Source of the DNA: SVFI01 sp045643145
GTDB taxonomy: Bacteria > Bacillota > Clostridia > Lachnospirales > Lachnospiraceae
Length of the DNA stretch: 25,622 nucleotides
NCBI GenBank assembly: GCA_045643145.1
Contig: JAZUKG010000082.1
Coordinates: forward strand, 1 to 25,622
Direction of reading: 5' to 3'
Under the pieces are notes generated by a model, which was not told where the DNA came from, did not search any database, and worked only from the letters and a program-made list of their open reading frames with translations. The stretch's first letter is position 1; each line of letters opens with the position of its first letter. The position numbers and the translations under genes were made by a program. Shown piece after piece: positions 1 through 6,174 of this stretch.

Positions 1-327
1 CATATCAGAAATCAAATTCCAATAACAATCATATGTATAGCTATTGGTATTGCCATTTGGATGTACTACTTTACGAAGTTTTCCATTTGGATAATACTCA
101 TATTTTGTGGTCAGTCCGTTAACCGTTTCCTGTCTCAAATAGCCATTTTCATTTGCGAAATCCTCATCTCCATCATAAGAATATGTATGGACACTTCCGT
201 CTCTCTTGGTTTCGCTAATAACATTACCTAAGGCATCGTACTTATAAGTATCTTTTGAGCCGTCCGAATAGATAATCGCCGTTACATTGCTTTCACTATC
301 ATATTGATAGCTAACCTCAAAATACTT
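1..327 (-). pseudogene. Rhs/YD-repeat protein fragment lacking a start codon, runs off the left edge
   Basis: Reading the minus strand from 327 to 1 gives an open frame of about 109 residues made of YD repeats. Recognisable units include YSDGSKDTYKYDALGNVI, RDGSVHTYSYDGD, YYPNGKLRKVV and PNGNTNSYTYD. These match the Rhs/WapA family, which forms a large cocoon-like shell around a C-terminal toxin in secreted or cell-surface proteins. An in-frame TAA lies at 328-330, and no ATG, GTG or TTG with a ribosome binding site precedes the repeats. This piece therefore cannot be the start of an intact protein. It is the downstream part of a broken or recombined gene, and its 3' end is outside the window. 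An intact C-terminal toxin or immunity gene beyond base 1 cannot be excluded. The repeat identity is certain; the pseudogene status is inferred. Confidence 0.8.
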
Positions 328-400
328 TTATATATCGAAACAGATTTTAACATCCTATCATATATTTTACAATGATATGAATTAAAAATAAATAATCCCT

Positions 401-436
401 CAAAAAGAAAAGACCTTTTCCAATTGGAAAAAGTCT
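401..436 (-). terminator. Rho-independent terminator after the LysM gene
   Basis: On the minus strand a stem built from GACTTTTTCC and GGAAAAGGTC, with an AATT loop, is followed directly by TTTTCTTTTT. It begins about 20 bases after the LysM gene's stop codon and ends that transcript before the Rhs remnant. The stretch 331-400 between it and the remnant is A/T-rich and shows nothing else. Confidence 0.85.
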
Positions 437-455
437 CTTCAAGAATGTAATGGAA

Positions 456-833
456 TTAAAGAATGTCGGCTGAATAATAAGGAACTACAATATAAGAACC
501 GGATTTTAAGGTTTCTGAAAAACTCATATGATTGATTCTTTTAATTTCGCGAATACAGTTCATAATTTCTTTTGTAGATCCGTCGGTGTACTGCTCTGCT
601 ATAGACCATAAGCTGTCACCATTATTGATTAAAACACTATCGTAATATAATTTATTGTTATCATTAGCGTATGCGGATGTATTATTACTAAATCCCTGGA
701 ATACAAATATAATTAAAAATAAGACTGCAAATGTGGCAACTAATAATTTCATTCTGTGTTTTATTATATTATTTCTTTTATTTCTATGTAATTCAACAAA
801 TCTGTGAGTATGTTTTTTCTTTTTTAGTTTCAT
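456..833 (-). CDS. Small membrane-anchored LysM protein, YneA-like SOS cell-division suppressor candidate
   Basis: The protein has 125 residues from the preferred start at 833. That ATG is preceded by GGAGGAA with 7 bases of spacing; an upstream in-frame ATG at 869 lies over a LexA box and lacks a binding site. The layout is a basic Lys/His/Arg-rich cytoplasmic N-terminus (1-28), one membrane helix (about 29-46), a short extracytoplasmic linker, and a LysM domain (about 66-118) with the typical NGDSLWSIAEQY opening. LysM domains bind N-acetylglucosamine-containing peptidoglycan. YneA of Bacillus subtilis has the same helix-plus-LysM design, lies divergently next to lexA, and delays septation during the SOS response. 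The LexA boxes in this promoter make the same role likely here. The N-terminal basic tail is longer than I expect for YneA. The LysM architecture is clear; the division-inhibitor function is inferred from layout and context. Confidence 0.85.
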   Translation of the reverse strand: MKLKKKKHTHRFVELHRNKRNNIIKHRMKLLVATFAVLFLIIFVFQGFSNNTSAYANDNNKLYYDSVLINNGDSLWSIAEQYTDGSTKEIMNCIREIKRINHMSFSETLKSGSYIVVPYYSADIL

Positions 834-862
834 AATTATATTCCTCCAAAAGAATGTTATTT

Positions 863-876
863 CGAACATTTGTTAC
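863..876. promoter_or_regulatory. LexA box 1
   Basis: The sequence CGAACATTTGTTAC matches the Gram-positive LexA box (CGAAC, four bases, GTTYG) with a weaker right half. It lies in the transcribed leader of the LysM gene, just upstream of its ribosome binding site, and abuts box 2. Confidence 0.75.
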
Positions 877-889
877 GAACACCTGTTTG
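876..889. promoter_or_regulatory. LexA box 2
   Basis: The sequence CGAACACCTGTTTG is a good Gram-positive LexA box. It shares one base with box 1 and lies near the predicted transcription start of the LysM gene, where bound repressor would block initiation or escape. Confidence 0.8.
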
Positions 890-898
890 TATATTCGT

Positions 899-927
899 AT
901 TATAACGAACAATTGTTCTGATGTCAA
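899..927 (-). promoter_or_regulatory. Consensus sigma-A promoter of the LysM gene
   Basis: On the minus strand TTGACA (922-927) and TATAAT (899-904) are separated by exactly 17 bases, a perfect consensus vegetative promoter. LexA box 3 occupies most of the spacer, so the promoter should be silent unless LexA is cleaved. This is the pattern of a strong, tightly repressed SOS gene. Confidence 0.92.
906..919. promoter_or_regulatory. LexA box 3 inside the LysM promoter spacer
   Basis: The sequence CGAACAATTGTTCT is close to a perfect palindrome (GAACAATTGTTC) and is the best of the LexA boxes here. It lies between the -35 and -10 elements of the LysM promoter, so LexA and RNA polymerase binding would exclude each other. 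Confidence 0.9.
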
Positions 928-936
928 CACAAAAAT

Positions 937-950
937 AGAACAAATTTTCG
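937..950. promoter_or_regulatory. Weak LexA box candidate near the lexA promoter
   Basis: The sequence AGAACAAATTTTCG keeps GAAC and the TTC of the opposite arm but loses the G of GTTC. It ends 10 bases upstream of the lexA -35 element and could give mild autoregulation. It may also be chance in A/T-rich DNA. Confidence 0.35.
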
Positions 951-960
951 GAATATATGT

Positions 961-989
961 TTGCTTTTTTGATTTTCTTTTGATATACT
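961..989 (+). promoter_or_regulatory. Sigma-A promoter of lexA
   Basis: TTGCTT (961-966) and TATACT (984-989) are separated by 17 bases on the plus strand. This leaves a leader of about 65 bases before the lexA start at 1064. No strong LexA box overlaps these elements, so lexA may be less tightly repressed than its divergent neighbour. Confidence 0.75.
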
Positions 990-1063
990 AGATATAGAAA
1001 TTATTAATTGGATTTGGATAGTTCTTGTGATTCAATGTACTATCGATTGGAGGGATTACCTAT

Positions 1064-1675
1064 ATGCCAGGTAAAATTACAAAGAAACAATCAGAAATAT
1101 TAGAATTTATTAAAGCCAGAATATTAGAAAAAGGATATCCGCCTGCTGTTCGAGAAATATGCGAGGCAGTAAATTTAAAGTCAACATCTTCTGTTCATGC
1201 TCATTTGGAAACATTAGAAAAGAACGGTTATATTCGCCGAGACCCTACCAAGCCTCGTGCGATTGAAATCGTAGATGACAGTTTTCAGATGATTCGTCAG
1301 GAAATGACATCGATTCCTATTGTTGGTACTGTTGCAGCAGGTCAGCCTATTTTAGCTACTCAGAATATTCAGGGATATTTCCCTATTCCGGTTGAAATGG
1401 CTCCAAATGCAGAATCTTTTATCTTAAAGGTAAAAGGTGAAAGTATGATTAACATTGGTATTTTTGATGGGGATCTGGTATTTGTAGAAAGAACACAAAG
1501 TGTTCGAAATGGGGATACAGTCGTTGCTTTAGTTGATGATTCTGCTACTGTTAAAACCTTTTATAAAGAAAAGAATTATATCAGACTTCAGCCTGAAAAT
1601 GATACGATGGAACCAATCATCGTTCCGGATTGTCAGATTTTAGGTAAGGTATATGGTGTATTCCGTTTATGCTAA
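1064..1675 (+). CDS. lexA: LexA SOS repressor
   Basis: This is the 203-residue SOS repressor, a usual length for Gram-positive LexA. The N-terminal winged-helix DNA-binding domain (about 1-70) contains the family segment GYPPAVREIC and a recognition helix region around STSSVHAHL. The C-terminal S24 self-cleavage domain has the scissile Ala92-Gly93 bond in TVAAGQP, the catalytic Ser127 in KGESM and the catalytic Lys164 in ATVKTF. RecA filaments on single-stranded DNA trigger autocleavage and derepress SOS genes. The start at 1064 is fixed by GGAGGG nine bases upstream. The divergent gene with several LexA boxes is its most obvious local target. Nothing is missing or odd in the protein. Confidence 0.97.
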   Translation: MPGKITKKQSEILEFIKARILEKGYPPAVREICEAVNLKSTSSVHAHLETLEKNGYIRRDPTKPRAIEIVDDSFQMIRQEMTSIPIVGTVAAGQPILATQNIQGYFPIPVEMAPNAESFILKVKGESMINIGIFDGDLVFVERTQSVRNGDTVVALVDDSATVKTFYKEKNYIRLQPENDTMEPIIVPDCQILGKVYGVFRLC

Positions 1676-1693
1676 AATTGATATTAAATATAA

Positions 1694-1730
1694 ATAAAGC
1701 GTGAGGCAATTGCTTCACGCTTTTCTTATA
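1694..1730. terminator. Bidirectional terminator between lexA and rsfS
   Basis: A long hairpin pairs AAAGCGTGA with TCACGCTTTT around GGCAATTGCT. A-rich sequence on the left and TTTTCTTA on the right allow it to end both lexA (plus strand) and the rsfS operon (minus strand). The two transcripts converge here. Confidence 0.9.
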
Positions 1731-1735
1731 TGTTT

Positions 1736-2098
1736 TTATTTGGATAAATCTGCTTCTGTTACTACTTTACCATCTCTCCAAATTCTTTCGAGATCATAAA
1801 AGCTTCTGCTTTCTTTATCAAAGATATGTATAATAACATCCTTAAAATCCAATAAAATCCAGTTTGCATTATCATATCCTTCAATAGGATTTCTGTCATA
1901 TCCCAGTCTTGATAATCTTTCTTCTGCATAATCTGCGAGAGTCTGAACATGACTTCTGTTGTTTCCGCTGACAATAATAAAATAATCAGCCATTGGAGAT
2001 ACTTCACTGATATCAATAATCTGAATATCTTCTCCTTTTTTTTCATCTAAAATATCAACACAAGCTAATACCATTTTTTTAGATGTTTCTGTTGTCAT
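1736..2098 (-). CDS. rsfS: Ribosomal silencing factor RsfS
   Basis: The product is 120 residues long, typical of RsfS (the Iojap/DUF143 family). It binds ribosomal protein L14 on the large subunit and blocks subunit joining when nutrients are short. Family landmarks seen are the DYFIIVSGNNRSHVQ segment, the EGYDNANWILLDFKDVIIHIF core and the FYDLERIW end. Its start overlaps the last codon and stop of yqeK by four bases (ATGA type), so the two are translationally coupled. It is the last gene of the obg-yhbY-nadD-yqeK-rsfS block, the same order found in Bacillus and many clostridia. Confidence 0.95.
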   Translation of the reverse strand: MTTETSKKMVLACVDILDEKKGEDIQIIDISEVSPMADYFIIVSGNNRSHVQTLADYAEERLSRLGYDRNPIEGYDNANWILLDFKDVIIHIFDKESRSFYDLERIWRDGKVVTEADLSK

Positions 2099-2706
2099 GA
2101 TAATTCTCCTTTTTCTTTCATCAGTTGATCATAATACTCAAAGGTTACTTTGGTAATTTCATCTACTTCAAATTTTTTCTCTTCTAAATAATTCAAAATG
2201 ACAGATAAAATCTTATGCATACATTCATCCAAATCTTTGAATGCCAGTGTTCGAATTTCATCCAAACAGGTCAGATTTTTTCTATACATTTCAATATAAT
2301 CTGCAATATATACAATCTTTTCTAAATCTGTCATTTCCGGTTTTCCGGTTGTATGATAACAAATGGCAGATAATATTTCTTCATCCTCAATACCAAATTT
2401 CTCTTTTGCATACAAACTTCCGATTTTCGCATGCAATAAATCCGGATTGCTCTTTTCTGCCTTACTGATAGATAAGCCGTTTTTCTTGCATATAGACAGT
2501 TTTTTGTCATTGCTGATACATTTTGCATTATCATGCAACAAACCGGCTAAATGAGCCTTGTACGTATCCACACCATAGCGCATGGCCAGACAGGCTGCTG
2601 TGTCAGCGACAGATAAAGAATGAAGATATCGTTTTGGTTCTAAAGTCTTTTCCAGCTTTTCACAAATATTTCTGGCATAGCTGGCATAATTTGTAGAATC
2701 AGACAT
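2095..2706 (-). CDS. yqeK: YqeK-type HD-domain Ap4A hydrolase
   Basis: This is an HD-superfamily phosphohydrolase of the YqeK family, members of which cleave diadenosine tetraphosphate symmetrically to two ADP. From the chosen start the protein has 203 residues. Metal-binding positions are visible as His29 in RYLHSLSV, His58-Asp59 in LLHDNAK, a His in the DLLHAKIG segment, His118 in CYHTTG and Asp136 in YIADYIE. The start at 2706 overlaps the nadD stop by a few bases and agrees with the usual N-terminus. In-frame ATGs at 2724 and 2751 would add 6 or 15 residues and cannot be excluded, because no ribosome binding site is strong. Its position between nadD and rsfS is the standard one. Confidence 0.92.
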   Translation of the reverse strand: MSDSTNYASYARNICEKLEKTLEPKRYLHSLSVADTAACLAMRYGVDTYKAHLAGLLHDNAKCISNDKKLSICKKNGLSISKAEKSNPDLLHAKIGSLYAKEKFGIEDEEILSAICYHTTGKPEMTDLEKIVYIADYIEMYRKNLTCLDEIRTLAFKDLDECMHKILSVILNYLEEKKFEVDEITKVTFEYYDQLMKEKGELS

Positions 2707-3322
2707 CCTCTTCACTTCTTTCATATAAATGATTCTTGGAAATAAAATCAATGACGGAATCAGGAAGCATATAACGAACAGACTTGCCTTCTGCTACATA
2801 TTCTCTAATCTGTGTAGATGAAATATCTACTCTTTTGGCATTTAAGATGCAAATATTTGCTTCATATTTTCCTTTTAAGTAAGCAATCTGTTTTTCCAAG
2901 CCTTCTTTATCACAGTCATCACGCACTGCTACAAGTAAAGTACATTCTTTCATTAATCGATCCGGATATTTCCATTTTTCGATTTCCAATAATGAATCCG
3001 CACCCATAATAAAATAATATTCTACACCCGGGTTGTGGGACTTTAATTCTTCGATAGTTTCGTAGGAATAAGAATTACCTTCCCTATCGATTTCAATAGT
3101 AGATAAAGCAAAATCAGGGTTACTTTCAATTGCCATACCTGTCATAGAAACACGTTTATTCTTTGGTAATACCTTGGTTGATTCTTTGAGCCAAGGTGTT
3201 CCGCTCGGTACAAATAAAATTTCATCCAGTTCAAAGGTTTCTAATGCACTCTGCGCTAATAATAAATGTCCGTAATGAATTGGGTCAAAAGTTCCGCCCA
3301 TAATTCCGACTTTTTTGCTCAT
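2699..3322 (-). CDS. nadD: Nicotinate-nucleotide adenylyltransferase NadD
   Basis: NadD transfers AMP from ATP to nicotinate mononucleotide, making deamido-NAD in the NAD biosynthesis pathway. The 207-residue protein opens with the nucleotidyltransferase signature GGTFDPIHYGH (His16 and His19) and carries the C-terminal ISSTQIRE motif of the family. The start at 3322 has AAAGGG ten bases upstream. A longer frame from 3355 has no binding site and adds residues before the conserved KKVGIMGGTF beginning. It is preceded by yhbY with a gap of about 40 bases and overlaps yqeK at its 3' end. The fold is shared with CoaD, but the motifs and context separate the two. Confidence 0.96.
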   Translation of the reverse strand: MSKKVGIMGGTFDPIHYGHLLLAQSALETFELDEILFVPSGTPWLKESTKVLPKNKRVSMTGMAIESNPDFALSTIEIDREGNSYSYETIEELKSHNPGVEYYFIMGADSLLEIEKWKYPDRLMKECTLLVAVRDDCDKEGLEKQIAYLKGKYEANICILNAKRVDISSTQIREYVAEGKSVRYMLPDSVIDFISKNHLYERSEEDV

Positions 3323-3363
3323 TTTATCTAATCCCTTTCTGTTAAGTTCAAACATCCTATTAC

Positions 3364-3654
3364 TTATTTCGGCAGCATAATCTTTGGATTATCTTTATCC
3401 GGTTTATATAATACGATTTTTTTACCGATTACCTGAACTACCTGAGAATGTGTTCGATCAGCTAAAACATTTGCAATTTCCTTTGGATCATCAAAGCAGT
3501 TTTTTAATACAGCTACTTTAATAAGTTCCTTGTTGTTAAATGCTTCGCCGACAGCTTCTGTTACTTCCGGAGTCAGGCTGGATTTTCCGATTTGAAAAAT
3601 CGGATCAATATTCATAGCAAGGGATTTTAAATATGCTCTTTGTTTACTTGTCAT
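3364..3654 (-). CDS. yhbY: YhbY-type ribosome assembly RNA-binding protein
   Basis: The product is a 96-residue CRS1-YhbY (CRM) domain protein. This family binds RNA and associates with pre-50S ribosomal particles. Diagnostic segments are KQRAYLKSLA at the start, the GXXG-like IGKSSLTPEV loop, NNKELIKVAVL, and IGKKIVLYKP near the end. The start at 3654 is preceded by GGGAGA with seven bases of spacing and is preferred to an upstream ATG at 3669. It lies between obg and nadD, as in many Firmicutes, which fits a role in large-subunit maturation next to the Obg GTPase. Confidence 0.95.
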   Translation of the reverse strand: MTSKQRAYLKSLAMNIDPIFQIGKSSLTPEVTEAVGEAFNNKELIKVAVLKNCFDDPKEIANVLADRTHSQVVQVIGKKIVLYKPDKDNPKIMLPK

Positions 3655-3729
3655 TGGTATATCTCCCATATATTTATTGTTTTGATTCTATATAATAGTT
3701 AATTTTCATTTCCACATTTATTATAACTA

Positions 3730-5019
3730 TTATTTGTAATAATCAAAAGAAAGTCCATACATACGAACGGTATCTCCGTCCTTGATTCCAAGTTCTTCTA
3801 ACTGTTTTAAGATTCCCTGATCTTTCAGGAAATTTTGGAAGAAACGGAAGCCTTTTTCAGATTCCAGGTTTGTATAACCGAGCATCTTTTCAATCTTCGG
3901 ACCTTCTACCACATATTCATCAGCATCTTCATCATAGCATACTGTAAATGGTTCTGAAAGCTCCTGTGTTTCAAGTTCAGGGAAATATTCCTGTTCAAAG
4001 ATAATTGGCTTATCATCCATATTCTGTAAAAGTCCCTGGATTTCATATAATAATTCTTTTAAATTCTTTCCGCTTACAGCTGAAATCGGCATTACCTTAA
4101 TGCCTTTTGGCTCAAACTCTTTCTTTAAAGCCGAAATGACTTCATTTTCATCACCGTAAATTGCATCAATTTTATTTGCTGCGATAATCTGAGGTTTATT
4201 TAAAAGAGATGCATCATATGCTTCTAATTCTTTGTTAATGGCATGAATATCTTCAATTGGGTCACGTCCCTCTGTAGAAGCAGCATCTACCATATGAACA
4301 ATCACTTTTGTTCTTTCGATATGTCTCAGGAACTCATGTCCGAGACCGATTCCTTCTGAAGCACCTTCGATAAGTCCCGGAATATCAGCAATTACAAAGC
4401 CCTGTCCGCCATCCATATCCACAACACCTAAATTTGGATTTAAAGTGGTGAAATGATAATTGGCAATCTTTGGTTTTGCATTGGTTACTCTGGACAAGAA
4501 TGTAGATTTACCGACATTTGGAAATCCGACCAGTCCTACGTCTGCAATCACTTTAAGCTCTAACAATACTTCAAGTTCCTTGGCAGGCTGACCCGGCTGT
4601 GCATACTTTGGTGCCTGCATAGTAGATGTTGCAAAGTGCTGATTACCGGCACCTCCTCTACCACCTTTTAATATCATAAACTTGCGCATGTCACCGGACA
4701 TATCCGCAATGATTTTTCCTGTGTTTAATTCTTTGATTATGGTTCCTTCCGGTACCTTTAAAACAATATCGCTACCATTTTTACCGCGGCAGTTTTTCTT
4801 TCCGCCTTCTTCACCGTGTGTAGCTTTAAAATGATGAGTATGACGATATTCGGTCAGGGTATTTAATCCTTCGTCTACTTCAAAGTAAACGCTTCCTCCG
4901 TCACCGCCGTCACCACCATCAGGACCACCATCAGGAACATATTTTTCACGACGAAAGGATACATGTCCGTCGCCGCCTTTTCCGCTTCTTAAATAGATTC
5001 TGGCTCTATCTGCAAACAT
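3730..5019 (-). CDS. obg: GTPase Obg (CgtA)
   Basis: Obg is a ribosome-associated GTPase needed for 50S assembly and for stress or sporulation control. The 429-residue protein has the full family layout. The glycine-rich Obg fold covers about 1-160, with the GGDGGDGG stretch near 34-42. The G domain follows, with G1 GFPNVGKST at 165-173, G3 DIPG at 212-215 and G4 NKID at 282-285. A C-terminal OCT domain covers about 350-429. GGAG precedes the start. A strong terminator lies just upstream, so obg is probably transcribed partly from its own promoter or by read-through from rpmA. The next gene is yhbY, and no residue looks abnormal. Confidence 0.98.
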   Translation of the reverse strand: MFADRARIYLRSGKGGDGHVSFRREKYVPDGGPDGGDGGDGGSVYFEVDEGLNTLTEYRHTHHFKATHGEEGGKKNCRGKNGSDIVLKVPEGTIIKELNTGKIIADMSGDMRKFMILKGGRGGAGNQHFATSTMQAPKYAQPGQPAKELEVLLELKVIADVGLVGFPNVGKSTFLSRVTNAKPKIANYHFTTLNPNLGVVDMDGGQGFVIADIPGLIEGASEGIGLGHEFLRHIERTKVIVHMVDAASTEGRDPIEDIHAINKELEAYDASLLNKPQIIAANKIDAIYGDENEVISALKKEFEPKGIKVMPISAVSGKNLKELLYEIQGLLQNMDDKPIIFEQEYFPELETQELSEPFTVCYDEDADEYVVEGPKIEKMLGYTNLESEKGFRFFQNFLKDQGILKQLEELGIKDGDTVRMYGLSFDYYK

Positions 5020-5072
5020 ATTTATTCTCCAAAAATATAAAAAACAATGGGTGTATTAAGTCAATGGTAAAT

Positions 5073-5113
5073 AAAGAAAAGAAAGAGCTTCAAACGAAAA
5101 GCGTTTGAAGCTC
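5073..5113 (-). terminator. Strong terminator after rpmA
   Basis: On the minus strand GAGCTTCAAACG and CGTTTGAAGCTC form a perfect 12-bp stem around a five-base loop, followed by TTTCTTTTCTTT. It lies 15 bases after the rpmA stop and separates the ribosomal protein genes from obg. Confidence 0.92.
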
Positions 5114-5127
5114 CTTACAATTTCGAA

Positions 5128-5412
5128 TTAGTCTTCTACTGGATATACGGAAGCCTGCTTTTTATCTCTTCCTTTTCTTTCGAATCTAAGTACTCCATCA
5201 ACTAATGCAAATAATGTATCATCGCCACCACGACCTACATTAACGCCCGGATGAATCTTTGTACCACGCTGTCTGTATAAAATATTACCAGCTTTAACGA
5301 ACTGTCCGTCAGCTCTCTTAGCACCTAATCTCTTTGATTCAGAGTCTCTACCGTTCTTTGTAGAACCAACTCCCTTTTTATGAGCAAAGAATTGAAGGTT
5401 TAAGTTTAACAT
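5128..5412 (-). CDS. rpmA: 50S ribosomal protein L27 with Prp-cleaved N-terminal extension
   Basis: L27 lies near the peptidyl transferase centre of the 50S subunit. The 94-residue protein begins MLNLNLQFFAHKKG. In Firmicutes the first nine residues, ending in FF, are an extension removed by the protease Prp to expose the mature AHKKG end that reaches toward the P site. The rest carries the conserved GAKRADGQFV, RQRGTKIHPG and GRGGDDTLFA segments. It starts four bases after the prp stop with a GGAGG site in the prp end. The operon is rplU-prp-rpmA. The cleavage is established for the family and inferred here from the exact motif. Confidence 0.98.
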   Translation of the reverse strand: MLNLNLQFFAHKKGVGSTKNGRDSESKRLGAKRADGQFVKAGNILYRQRGTKIHPGVNVGRGGDDTLFALVDGVLRFERKGRDKKQASVYPVED

Positions 5413-5415
5413 GAG

Positions 5416-5742
5416 TTACACCTCCTCGGTTTTCATTCTTACATATTTTTTGTAAGTTTTTGATAATTGAGATAAACCTAATATCATGGATTCAATCAAT
5501 AATAAAGAATCATGTGATGGATTTTCATCAAGCATAAGCTTCATGTATCCGTCTTCTTCGTTTTCTTCATAAGAAAAGAAATCATCGGTTAAGGTTTCAA
5601 TGGAATTAATGGTATTGGTTACCAACATGGAAACTGCAGCACACACAATATCATAACCACTGTCGGCATAACCGGAATGACCTTTTATTTCGAATCCTTT
5701 ATGATTACCCTGTTTATCATCAAAAATAGTTACGTTTGTCAT
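5416..5742 (-). CDS. prp: L27-processing cysteine protease Prp
   Basis: Prp (formerly YsxB) removes the N-terminal extension of ribosomal protein L27 in Firmicutes. The 108-residue protein has the catalytic pair of the family, His22 in IKGHSGYA and Cys34 in YDIVCAAVS. Length and position, between rplU and rpmA, are exactly those expected. Its only known substrate is the product of the next gene, which has the matching LNLQFF extension. The start lies 17 bases upstream of the rplU-proximal boundary region, and no alternative start looks better. Confidence 0.96.
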   Translation of the reverse strand: MTNVTIFDDKQGNHKGFEIKGHSGYADSGYDIVCAAVSMLVTNTINSIETLTDDFFSYEENEEDGYMKLMLDENPSHDSLLLIESMILGLSQLSKTYKKYVRMKTEEV

Positions 5743-5759
5743 ATTAATCCTGCATAAAA

Positions 5760-6065
5760 TTAAGCGTTAATCTTTTCAATTTTAACCTTAGTGTATGCTT
5801 GTCTATGACCGTTTTTCTTGTGATAACCTGTTTTTCTCTTATACTTGTAAACGATAACCTTTTTGCCTCTTCCCTGAGCTACTACTGTAGCGCTAACTGA
5901 AGAATTAGCAACGTCGCTACCAACCTTAAGGCTAGAATCGCTTACTGCAAGAACCTGGTCAAATGTTACAGTAGCACCTTCTTCAGCTTCGATCTTTTCT
6001 ACAAAGATAACATCGCCTTCAGAAACTTTATACTGTTTTCCACCTGTTGCAATAATTGCGTACAT
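5760..6065 (-). CDS. rplU: 50S ribosomal protein L21
   Basis: L21 is a 23S rRNA-binding protein of the large subunit. The 101-residue protein starts MYAIIATGGKQYKV and contains the conserved KVIVYKYKRKTGYHKKNGHRQ basic region, given here in part as YKRKTGYHKKNGHRQ, followed by TKVKIEKI. It is the first gene of the rplU-prp-rpmA operon. A GGAGGTG site lies six bases upstream of the ATG. A consensus promoter and a structured 5' leader precede it, suggesting control by the ribosomal protein itself. Confidence 0.98.
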   Translation of the reverse strand: MYAIIATGGKQYKVSEGDVIFVEKIEAEEGATVTFDQVLAVSDSSLKVGSDVANSSVSATVVAQGRGKKVIVYKYKRKTGYHKKNGHRQAYTKVKIEKINA

Positions 6066-6139
6066 AGGGCACCTCCTATTTATTTACTCGCTAACTACGG
6101 TGATGCATAGGCATACTTATACCTCGTTATGCGGCATAC
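6066..6139 (-). ncRNA. rplU 5' leader, candidate L21 autoregulatory leader RNA
   Basis: The predicted transcript begins near 6139 and gives a leader of about 74 nt ending in the rplU ribosome binding site. It contains AGTATGCC twice (6110-6117 and 6133-6140, minus-strand sense). Between the two lies GCATA (6128-6132), which can pair with TATGC of the downstream copy to form a hairpin. Firmicute rplU genes are known to carry an L21 leader that binds the ribosomal protein. Position and structure fit, but I could not align it to the covariance model. Confidence 0.55.
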
Positions 6140-6145
6140 TCAGAT

Positions 6146-6174
6146 ATAATAACACCCTCTTATTTATCTGTCAA
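6146..6174 (-). promoter_or_regulatory. Consensus sigma-A promoter of rplU-prp-rpmA
   Basis: On the minus strand TTGACA (6169-6174) and TATTAT (6146-6151) are separated by 17 bases. The -35 element lies inside the last codons of the NUDIX gene. No terminator separates that gene from this promoter, so some read-through from upstream is possible. Confidence 0.9.

Noticed and set aside
834..869. Upstream ATG start for the LysM protein
   Set aside because: It lies over LexA box 1 and has no ribosome binding site, whereas the ATG at 833 has GGAGGAA at ideal spacing.
3693..3732. Inverted repeat TAATAGTTA/TAACTATTA at the obg-yhbY junction as a terminator
   Set aside because: The stem is all A/T except for one pair, the loop is 22 bases and there is no T tract, so it is probably chance in A/T-rich DNA.
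5036..5064. TTGACT/TTTATA promoter candidate for obg on the minus strand
   Set aside because: Transcription would start inside the obg ribosome binding site, so it was not listed as a feature.
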